DNA from: Fragum whitleyi
Taxonomy: Eukaryota; Mollusca; Bivalvia; Cardiida; Cardiidae
Reading direction: 5' to 3'
NCBI GenBank assembly: GCA_948146395.1
Contig: OX411543.1
Span: 61,617,676-61,681,675, forward strand
DNA: 64,000 bases
Under the pieces are notes generated by a model that saw nothing but the letters and a program-made list of their open reading frames with translations, was not told the origin of the DNA and searched no databases. Numbering within the stretch: the stretch's first letter is position 1; each line of letters opens with the position of its first letter. The position numbers and the translations under genes are program-made. Positions 11,975 to 24,000 of the stretch are shown piece by piece.

Positions 11975-11997
11975 ATGGATCCCTTAGACGTGGATGA
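11944..11997 (+). other. Possible upstream ORF overlapping the NBAS start
   Basis: An ATG at 11,944 opens a 17-codon frame that ends with TGA at 11,995-11,997, overlapping the first codons of NBAS in another frame. It is relevant only if transcription starts upstream of 11,944. Confidence 0.3.
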
Positions 11998-12070
11998 CGA
12001 CGGAAACGAAGATGGTATTTTATACGATTTAACTGTCCATGCCGAATGGAAATCTGAAACTGATGTATAT
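11975..12070 (+). CDS. NBAS: NBAS exon 1
   Basis: Codes residues 1-32 beginning MDPLDVDDDGNEDG, acidic, then ILYDLTVHAEW, which is the conserved NBAS N-terminal motif. Donor GTGAGT at 12,071, phase 0. Confidence 0.9.
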
Positions 12071-15000
12071 GTGAGTATATTTTATAATAACTCCTATTGC
12101 CATTTCTCATCATAGGATCCGATGAACCGCAAGACAAGACGTTGAGTCAATTATTTAATGACATAGTTTTCGGATGGGTGATTGATTCGGATAATCTGTA
12201 TCTGTATCTTTCACGTTGCAGGATCCAATACTGGCTTTAACGCAACGGTGAGGGAGTGCTGCCTGGTGTTACTGGATGGATTGGTCAAGGGCTGTTTTGA
12301 ATGCCTGGACGTTTTTTGAGTTGACAATGTCCTCCTCTAGTTTGTTCCAATTGAGGATTGTTTGTACAAAGAATAAGTTTTTGTACTGACTGGTGTTAGC
12401 ATATATTGGTTCTAAACTTTTTGGATTTTGTTTGAGTTGAGAGCTAAGTACTTTTGATGTTTCACAATCTTAGTATTGTTTTAGTTTGATTTTGCACAAG
12501 GATCTGGTTGCTCTCAGAAATTGAGTTGGTGTTAGCCCCAGTACCAACCCCTTAACAACCTTATAGATGCTAAGATCATGACAAGTCTCTGGCTTTTTCT
12601 TCTTGATTGTAGACTGGGCAGTTCTAGTTGTTTACCAGACTTTGTGATATAGTCTTCTTCCTGGAATTTGTAGTCATCTTTTTTATAAATCTTATGGCTC
12701 TGTTTTGTTCTCATTCAAGACTATCTATGTCTTTTTGGAGATATGGGTCCCATATAATTGATCCATAATCCATATGAGATCTTACCATGGAGACATATGC
12801 TATATTTTTGCAGTTCTCTGTACAATGTTTGAGGTTTCTGCGCAGGAATCCAAGGGTTGAGCTGGCTCTCTTAGTGACTTTATTGATGTGAGTACCCCAT
12901 TTTAGATCAGAGGATATTTGTAAGCCAAGATAAGGCTTGTCTTTGACTTCTTCTAGGATGTGGTTGTTTAATATGTAGAATTTGAATAGTTTTTTCTTGA
13001 TACTCAGTATGTATCTTTTCTTTGCATTAAAGCGCATTCCCCAGCCCTTTTCCCGAGCTTCTACATTGTTAAGGTCGTCTTGTAGGATTAACTTGTCTTT
13101 ATAGGAGTTAATTGTTATCTTATGAATTTGTTGAAATATCATGCTAATATAAAACCTAGCTATATTATGTTGAAATGAGACTCTATGAAATGTCTCAATA
13201 TCTGTTAATAATAAGTGAAATGATCTAAAAAGCTTTTGATTTGCTCTTAAAGTAGATATTGTAATTATGAAAAAAGCATTTTATGTCGTATATAAAAGTC
13301 CATTTTGCCCCATTTTTTGCAAGACAGTCCATTTTGTATTTAGGCCAACCCCTGAATTTCAACATGAAAATGAAATCATTAGACTAGAGATTGGGGGGGG
13401 GGGGGGGTACCGTTAATTGTGAGTAGGTAATCATTTTGAAAATGAAAAAAAATCAGCTTTTATGGATTAAAAAAAGGGACAACAGGTGGTCAAAGGTGAC
13501 AAAGATCAGATTGCACATATGTGCAGGCTGATGTTGTGTATAGCTCCTGCCAAGGCAGGTATATTTTAGGTTCAGCTTGACAAGGGTTGATAAAGAAAAG
13601 TACATAATTTTTGTAATCATATTGTGTGTTCACAGAAAGTTGATTAAACATCTACTTTTATCAGCCGTTTTTGCCATTTAAAAGGCATTCTATCTGGACC
13701 AAAATGATACTACAGTTCTACAATCTAGCAATAAATAGGGTCACCATGTGTTTTATCATCACATATTTTTGGCTAAACCAGCACAGTTCTGTAAAGAACC
13801 TAACTGCAATGCCTTCAAAAATATTAAAATGAAACAGAAAAATGCTGATAATGAATTTAGAAGCTTTTTGCTTTAAATTCAAACATGTACATGGTGTTTG
13901 AAATGAATGAATGTTTTATTTAATGTTTAAATTTTAATGTTTTTGTTTTATTTAAAAAAAAGACTGGTTTGCTTAAGATTAGGTTTTGTGGCCATTTGCT
14001 TGGGTTACATGATGATGACGCAATAATCTGCAAAGTTTTGGACTGCAGAGTTCATGTTTGACCCTTCAACCAGGGTTTTGACCCACAAAATATAAAAAAT
14101 ATCTTAATTTGACTCCTAGAAATTTCTTCCAAATGGGTCATACTGAGGAATTACTAAGGGTCAACCCATGGTTTTATACCTAATATTTTCATAAATTACT
14201 ATCGTAAGTTCTTCAAATTAATTATTTATTGCATATCATAACAAAAAACAGTTAAAGTGACTCTTAAATATGCAAAATTCTACTTATCATTTGCTTTTTC
14301 TGTCGTTTTGACCCCTTTAAATTCAGATTTGACCGCCAGAATTCCTTAGGTTAGAAGTCAATGACTGCCCAATTTCAAACACTAGCATGAGCCTTGGGAC
14401 TGCGCTCAAGATTACCCAACATGGGTGTACTATACAGTCTCGAACATATTAAATTTTATTGGAATTACTTTCTTTCTGAACAAAATACATCAAGGATATT
14501 TCTTATTTGGTAGTCATCTGAGAAATCTTATATAATCAAGTTGAACCATTTTGAAAAAAAGGGCCCACAGTTTTTTAACTTGGAAGGGCCAGTTGCCCCA
14601 AATTAAATCAAAAGCTTGGCAGAAATATGTTTCACTATTTATATACTTTTTTGTAGAGACGCGCAGTTGGAAAGGACAATGTGTCGACAATTAGTCGTCT
14701 GGCATCATCAACCCAAAGTAAGTATAAAACATTGTCTTGCCCAATATAACCTTTTATCATGCAAATTGCCAACTATTTGCCAAGTCTGTAAAAGCTTTCT
14801 TAGCAGAAGGAAAATGTTGTGAACAGTAGGAGAAAGGTTAACCCTTTCCTGTTTTACAAAATTTTGGACCTGTCCAAATTCAAAGGTTTTGCAGACGAAA
14901 ATTTAAAGTGGACTTAATTTGAGAAATAACCATTCAGTAGGGTAGAAAATAGTGTGGAAAAAGAAGAAATTGCTTGTCAGAAGCAATTTCTTCTTTTTTC

Positions 15001-18000
15001 ACAATGTTTTCTCAATCATAAAATCATAGGCACGTAAAAAGCAGGGATTAAACAGAAAAGGGTTAAGTTAATTCTCAGAGGAGTCTTTCTGGATCTTTTG
15101 TTAGGCCCAAGGTTATAAAGTTTTCTCATTCTCAATTCAAAATTTTCTCAAATTTCAATTTGAGATTAAAGCCGTAATTCTGTTTTGATACTAATTTTAA
15201 TGTATCAAGATAAAAGATAATATTAATAAGTTGTTATGAATAACAACTTATAAATATTATCTTTCATTTTCATACATTTATTTAAATTTAAAATTTGAGA
15301 AAAATTCTCAGTTGAGCCTGAGAAAAGTTTTATAACCTGGAGCCCAGAGGTTTTTAAGAAAGCATGAGGTATTGTGATAAGCTTTGGGTCATTGCGGTCG
15401 TCTTCTTGGAGTGATGCCTTTAACATTTTGTAGGGTTTTAGGGGACAACACAGATTTTGTGTATCTGAGATGCAGAAATGAGTATAACCAGTTTTCTCAA
15501 AACTTTGTGTGGTGAGTCCCAAAGACCCTCTGGGGATCAGCCTCAGAAAAGAATTGTAGACTGTTTAAAACAGTCTAAAATACTTTCCTGAAGTTGAGCC
15601 CCAAATATTGATATGTGGTGTCCATGGTCTAGAGGTAGAGTGTTGGCCTCTTGAACCAAGGTCCTGAGTTTGATTCCCGGGAGTTGCTTTCCATCTCGGT
15701 TTGTTCAGTGGCCTGCACATTATGCGCAAGTACTGGTGAAAGTTCAACCTGTACTATCAAGGGGGATGCAAAAGTATGTGAATTATGCCCCTATTTCAAC
15801 TAAGATTTTTTTTATCTTATAACTATACAAATGTCTGTGTGATAACATCCCATATGATATTATTATGGAATCACATGGATATTTTTAGAACAATGACATA
15901 ATGCGTTTACTTTTAGAAACTTGCATTTCTGTTAGAAATATCGACGAAAATAAGGCAAATAGAGGTTATAAGATGAATATAATACGTACTTAGTGTTTTG
16001 TATGAAAAATATCTAACTTGTTTGTGGGAATTGATAATTGTCTCAGCAGAGTCTTGATAATTATCAATTCCCCCAACCTTGTTCAATATTTTTTTATAAT
16101 TCAAAACACTAAGTATGTACATGTATTATATATTTATCAATTATCCAATACCCAACAGCAAATGTGTGCAATTAATATGTTAAAGGTAACCATTCATTGG
16201 CAATGTTTCATCAAAGCATAAAGAATGAAAAAGTGTCAACAAGACAATTCAATGAATTTCAATAACGTATAGGTTTCATTCTAAACTCATATTGAATTAT
16301 ATCAAATGATATTATGCTGAATAATCTTGGCAATATTGCATTAAAATCTATGTACTAGAAGCACTTATTGTGAGTCAGTATTTATTTTGAAAACACAATT
16401 TTAATACTTCTCGTATTACCCTGTTTCAGTATTTTGGGGTCCATTTTGATGGCTCAGTGAGAAACAGTTGTGCTGAGCCATCGGATTTTGGCTCCGTAGG
16501 GTATTTTGAATATACATATGGAGCCATGTAAGAAGCTATTGGGTACCTTATGTAATCTATAAAAGACAATAAGAGGTTCTTTCAGGTACAAAATATTAAG
16601 TGTGAAAACTCGACGGTTTTGATGCTTAAAGCGGAACCTTGCTTGGGGTCAGCTATACCTCAAGTGGGATCAATTGTACCTTGGCTTATGTTCAATTAAT
16701 TATATACCTCTACCATATGTGATATTCATTACTGTTTACAATTTGGGCATTTTATCATTTCAAATGTTAAAATACTACAAATGGATTTGAGGTCTAGATT
16801 CACCACAGAAAGGGGTCAACATTATAGGTCATCAACAGAATGCAAAAACACAATATTTAACTTCGTTAAATTGAAAGAAATGGTGCCAGTATGTTCCTAC
16901 ATTCTGCAGCGTTTATTCTAGGACTTCCAATATGTGGGGGATTTCAGCACAAAAATTGATGCATTTGAATAATTTGGTAATTCATGCTCTATATTTTATA
17001 GTAAAAATTCCCCCACAAATCTAGAAAATAAAGGGGATTTTGAAAAAAGTTGGGAAATCCCCCAATCCCTTTGCCGAGAATAAACACTGCTGTCTAGCTG
17101 TATTTATAATCATTTACTAAAGATGTTTTTGAACTGATTTGTCACTATCTACTTACCTAAATAAGTAAGAATAAAAATAAAAGTTATTACAGACTTAACA
17201 GTAACCTTCTATTTGAACTTTCCACACATACTTGATGGACCCTGGATGACCTGTATTGTGAGTTTTAGACATGGACCGAAATTATTAAGGATAAAAAAGA
17301 AAAAAAACAGGTTGGATAAATAAAATCAGGCTGAACATACTGTTAAAGCTCTAATAGAAGCTCGGGGTTCTATAAGAATCATCACATTTCCATTAGAAAG
17401 GGATGGGCTTTTAATAGAGGCTATGCTACATATGGATGACTCTGAATAACAGTTGTAACTGCCTATTAACATATAACTGTTTCATGCCAAGCCATCAATA
17501 TTTGTCAAGACTGTGAAAAAATGGCCTAAATTAAAAAATCTGCTCAAAATATTAACATTTGATTTGGGAAAAGATGCAAAATACCTCTTTGAATTTTTAG
17601 TAACCTTGATTTTGTGGGTATGGGCCTTTATAAGAGGTTTCAAGATATTATATAATCATATCAAAAATGGTTGATTTTAACCTCCAAAAAGGGGAGGGGT
17701 TTTAGTAGAGCATGGGGTTCTATTAGAAAATTTTTGAGTATTTCATGGCAGTCCAGTGGACCCTGGATGAAATGTTTTGAGAGTTTTACACATGGACCCA
17801 AATAGGGTTAAAAAGAAAAATCAGGCGGTGTACCTCTTTTGAATTTACAGTAACCTTGATTTTGTGAATATGTGCCTTTTTTTAGTGGTTTCAAGATTTT
17901 ATAAAGTCATATCAAAAATGGTTGATTTTAACCTCCAAAAAGGGGGAGGGGTTTTATTAGAGCATGGGGTTCTATCAGATTTCTTTTGAGTATTTAATGG

Positions 18001-21000
18001 GAGTCCAGTGGACCCTGGATGAAATGTTTTGAGAGTTTTACACATGGACCCAAATAGGGTTAAAAAGAAAAATCAGGTGGTGTAAAAAAAGAAAAAGCAG
18101 GCTGCACATATGTCAAGTGGTCATGGCAAAACTATTGGAAGTGCCTATGAATATATAGGCACTTACAATAGTATTGCCATGACCCCTCAATGTGCCATCT
18201 GATGTTATTCTATATCTCCTGCCAAAGCAGGGGTATTTGGGGTTCAGCATGAAGAGGGGTAAACCAAATAAGACTTTTAGATAAGCTCTGATAACCTTGC
18301 TTTCCCAAAAAACACAGAGAAACAAAAGTCTATCTCTTACCAACATGTGAAAAAGAATTTTTTAAAATTACCTTGAATATCTTTTCTTGCAATGATTTTT
18401 GTTTTTTCAGTTATTATCGTCGGAGTCATCAAAGAAACGGGAAATTTCTTTATATAGAATATATTATTCAAATATCATCAACATCTTTTATGCTCTAGTT
18501 TTTTTTTCATATAATTAATCTCTTGCCTGTCTGTCTGTCTGTCTGGCTGAAAAATAATTTTCTATTATTTCCAATTACTTAAAAGATAATTCAAGATACA
18601 ATGCTCATGTTTGGCACGATAATAGATCACAGTGATATGCATCTACAGGTGTAGAAGATCAATGTTGTCAGATATAAGAAAAAGGTCAAACATCAAGGTC
18701 ACATTTTAACACGTTATTTGTTTATGTGAATTAGTGTCTCATGAACACATCTTGTTTTTAATCAGGAACTGGATGGACAGTGTTGAGAAGCCTTGGATTG
18801 CCAATTCAGTAAGTACAATATTTCCACTTATTACGAGAACACTTCGAGGGGTCAGCGCAACACTTTTGTAAGTGCCTATAAATATATAGGCACTTAGAAT
18901 AGTGTTGCGCTGACCCCTCGATTTACACTTCTCAAAAAAATTTGAACAAGGGGTACACGCAACACTATTGTAAGTGTCTATATATTTATATGCACTTACA
19001 ATAGTATTGCACTGACCCCATTAAAGGTCCTAGATTAAATCTTTTACAAGGGTATTTGTCCTTTCTGAATGTTTGTCTCCCAACAATGAGTTGATAGTCA
19101 TATGCCTATGAGGGATAGCAGATGGAGGCTAGGAAAGTATGTAATGGTTGTACTGATGTGAGAAATACCAGGAATCCATTGTTAGGTGCTCCAACCACCA
19201 GAATGTGACTGTTTGATTGTTAACAGCATCATAAAACCTTATTCAAACATCAAACAAACACTTCTTACTTAGAAAATCCTATTTTAGTTCATTGAAATTA
19301 CAATTCTAAGATATTTTTTTAAACCTTTTCTCAGATTGAGGTTCAATTGCTCTTAACAGTCATCTGTGTGACTATTCAGATGAATTCAGATTACCCTGGT
19401 ATCCTTGAAAGGGGAAAATGCAAAAAAAAATATTTGTTTGATATTTTTCTTTTTAAAGATCAAATTATAACACAGATAGGTTTATGATACTTCCAATAAC
19501 CAAGAGATGAAGAGAGTATTTGTTGATTTCATTGAGGTATGAAACTAAAAACCTGATCAAACTGTATGAATATTGGAAGCAGATTCATACATGTGTGTGA
19601 TAAGGCCTTTAGTTTCATACCACCATGAAATCAATAAATCAACTCTTCATCTCTTATGATTTAATATCATGAAGCAAACAAGGCAATGATTTGTCAATAA
19701 TGAAACAGATTTCTTGTGGGACTACTTCTTGTGGAAGCTTACAAATTCTACATGTGAACAAGTCAGCCCTTTTAGCACAGTTGGTAGAGTACCGACCAAT
19801 TGAAAAACAATTGAAAGTGGATCGCGTGGGCTTGGTTCCCGGTCTAGAACAATTACAAAGTTATTGTTCCCGGTCTAGAACAATTACAAAGCAATTGTCT
19901 TTTGGATGAGACATAAAACCAAGGTCTGTGAGACCATGCTTTATATCAAGCACTTAAAAGAACCATGGCGGATATCAGTAGTTGTTTTGTCATGTATCCT
20001 TACACTATCCCTCGTAACAATTAACTATCTTTTTAAGGGGCGTGCCTCATATGGGCATGTGTTAGGTAAGCTACTTTAGATAAAGGGAAATAACATGTGC
20101 ACAAAGTACATACCTAGATCAGCCTGTGCAGAGTCTTTACTTTGTTTATAGAATTCATTGAATGGTATTGAAGCACTGTGAGGCTGTACAGACATTGGCA
20201 CTCAATGTATGCCCATGGGATTGTAGGATATGTCATGTACTGTCTCGTAATTCTGCTTAATACATGTGTCTATATTACCTGCCATTTTAGGACAATGGTT
20301 GATAAATTTAAAACCTTTTTATCCATTCTTCAGGAAGGCCAGTCCCTGCCACCTACCCCCCAACCTTGTTAGATTGGTTAACTGTAAGATAAATTGGCAT
20401 ATTGCTGTCGGAGGGTAAGTGATTTCTGTTTATTTACTCCCCCCCCCCCGACACACAAACACACACACACACACACACACACATCAACCAAGTAGAGGGG
20501 GATTAATTGGTGTCACCATTCCTGTTTGTCTGTCCATCCCTCTATCCATCCATCAGTCCATCTTTAGACCTTTTTGTTTCCAGACTCTAACTTAGAATGA
20601 ATCTAGAATCATGAAACTTTATATACCGTTGTTACCCATGACCTAAGGAAGTGCCCTATTTTCTTTGGCTCATGAAGGTGAAAGATTAAGGTTACAATTG
20701 AACTTTGTAAATTGTTTACAAAGGATTTTTCACAATATTCCTAAGGGAACTAAATAATTATCCAAAATAGTTATACTCTGTCTCACTATTTGGGCTGTAA
20801 GCCTTTATCAAGAAATCAAAATATAAATATAAAACTTTCACATATTTTCAGTCATTGTCCACCATTTTTATGAAAAATTATAAAATGACGTTGTTGATAG
20901 AAATTTGACGTCGTTTTGGCGCAATAACGTCATTTGGCGCATTAACGTCATTTGGCTCCAAAATGTGGTGTGGTACAATGTAACATCATTAGTATGCTGT

Positions 21001-24000
21001 GGAGAGTGATCTGTATGAGTTTTTTTACATTAAAACTTCAAAATTCTGAAATATTTGCAATTACAAATATTCACTTTGATTCTGTGTATTATAATTTCAT
21101 TTTCATTACAGGGAAGGACAGGTAGCTGTGTTGCAGGATAACTGTATTGAAATAAGGTAAAATACTTAATTTGTAGGATGGATAATGTGGGATAATAAAG
21201 GGTGAATTCACGTTTTTATGGGTGTAAACATTTGCAAAGACCCAAAAATGGTTATTTCGCACTCGGGCGTTAAAGCATTTTTCGGTTCTCTGCAAATGTT
21301 AATGCCTTCAAAAATGTGAATTGATGCTATTATTTCATAAAAAGGTAGATTAGAGTTTAAATGCAAAAGGAAATTACGAAAAAATTTCATAGAAACGATA
21401 TAAAACCAGTTTAAAACCTTTTGATATGCCAGAACAATTGCGTCACGCATTACACCGTCCATTTTGTTTATACCGATGTTACTTGATAAATTTATGACGT
21501 CAAGTGAGTTCAGTCTTCTTAGATCTAACCTTTACAGTATTTTAAACAGATTGCATTGAGTATCATTTAGGCAAACTAATATTGAAGAAAAAAAATAGAA
21601 TCATTGAAATTGATTTAAGTGTATACTGGTAAGCTCAAATCATTGATATTAAAGTAAAAAAGGCTGGATGTTAACGGCATATGAATTTACTGATTAATCC
21701 ACGTTTTCTCCCGTTAACACCCGAGTTTTGTCCCTAAACATATGCCTTTAACGACCTGAAAACATACATTTAATGCAATAATAATGGTTATTTGATTTGT
21801 AAGATGTGTGTGTGCATTGTGAATTGCTGAAAAATTGGTTTTATTCCCCAATGAAAACAATTTTGAGTATGCATTTATTTTGTAAGAAGTAGACCCGCCA
21901 GAAATCTGCTTCATGATTGTCAAATCTTAACATTTTACAAGTATTAACATTTTCGCTTTTAAGTTTTAATTTATAAGATATGAAAAGAGTATATTTTGAT
22001 TTGAAGGAGGTATGAAACTAAACACATAATAACACTTGTGTTATTATTCGTTTTGTGTATTTATACAGTGTGATTATGTTTTTAGTTTCATGCCTCCATA
22101 AAATCAGCAGAAAAATCTCTCTTCATCTCTTCAATTGGGTTTATACAGTAATGCATTTGATTCTGAAAAGGTCTAGTCGTGATGATTATGCAAGTGTGGC
22201 TGGTCGAGCCAATATTCAGCGAGACCCTCATCCACAATGGAGACAATTAGCCTGGAGCCAAGACAGCACTATGTTGGCATGTTCCTACAGTAGTGGCAGA
22301 GTGGATATATTTGATATTGTTGGGAGTCTGCTTTACACAGTGCCTGGAAAGGTTGGGTTTATTTGTTGATGTTTTTCTTAAGGTAGTGGACCAGTCTCAG
22401 TAGTTATGAACTTTAATAGTGTTAACCCTGGTTTTTCATTAGGAAACCTCAGTTAACATTTCAAAAGATTATGTGGTCCAAAATGTTGCGGAACTATTAA
22501 GGGTCCACTACCTTAAATCAGATATAAGGCAACATTAAAGATTTGAAAGATATAATGATCTTCCACTTAGCATTTATATCTATTGTAAATGAGATAAAAT
22601 TTTAATATTGGTTATTTTTCTCATCTGACTTAGGTAATTTGGCACAAGTTATTTCCATCATGAACATGGGCTATTGTTAAGAAAAAAATACATTGTAGTT
22701 TACTTCAAGGTCAAAGATCAAAGTCTAATGTTGATTTAGGTCTTTTTTAGACTTGACACAGTTCTATTTTTTTGCATTCAAGGAAATAGCTAATAGCATA
22801 AGTATGTTTTTATGCCCTGCATTGATACTGTTGGGAGCATATTATTTTACTATTGTCCATCTGTATGTCTGTTTGATTGCTGTCTGTTTTTCTGCAAAAC
22901 TTAGCCAAAACACTTACCATTACCAATTAATTTAAGCAAAAAGAACCAGAGATTAAATTTGACACATATTTGCTAAATCACTGAAATAATTAGTCCATTG
23001 TACTGGTAAATTGATTGTCAGCAATGATCAATAAAACTATTGGCATTATGACAGAGTTACAGATATAGAGGATAAACGTTTGTTTCAGTGTAAGATCGAT
23101 TTTTATTCAATTGAGTGAACAACAAAAGCTATAATATAGCTTTTGTTTTTCATGAAATGAAATATTAATCGATCTTACTCAAAAAACAAACGATTATTCT
23201 ATTTCTTTATTGCAAAAATGAGACAAAATGTGAAATTAGGTCATATTTCTGTAAAGCGCATCATTTTGCACGTGACTGCTATGCAAAGTTCATTGTGACT
23301 TCATTCATTTCGCTCCGCGTAGATTATGTCAAATAGGATGAAATACACAAAAGCAGGGTATAAGTTTTTGATAATTTCACTGCTTTTGCGGTTAGATTAT
23401 TAAGTGATAATCTACCGTTATTTCTCGATAAAGCACTGTAAAGCATTAAAGAAAGTGGGGTATTTTACATCTTAGATCAAAGTAATTCAAAAGTTTTAGC
23501 ACAAACCCTTTGTTGTAATCATTGGGAGACCATTCAAATGAGTACCAACAGCATAGGGAATTATTGATGAATGAAGATTTGAGACTGGTATTCCCTCTTC
23601 TTATCTTTATCTCTTCTATTTAATACAGTTTGTCAGATTGATTATTATAATATGACCTACGTCGCTGGACAGAAATAACCCCGTTGAATATTTTTTTATA
23701 TTATACAGGTGTTATAACACTAGTGGAATAAATATGCAAATGAGCTTAGAACGAAGAACAATGTTGTATTTTTGTTAGGAGAATGACGTCATAGTGGATC
23801 AGCTGACTTCATTTCATAATCGACTCTAAATGTTTCGCAGCAAAACACAAATCGATAAATATCGTAATTTTCTCGTTTCATCACCCAAATTTTGGTCATA
23901 TTATGAATAGAAGATCAAATTTGTGCTCATCAAATACTGAATTATTAAACTTGTCATATGTAAATAGATAAAAACTCATCACAGCCTCGTTTTTATCTGT

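Noticed and set aside
12221..12251. Exon-like stretch between a CAG and GTGAGG in intron 1
   Set aside because: It would shift the frame so that exon 3 reads a stop codon; the sequence is the 3' part of the adjacent LINE tail.
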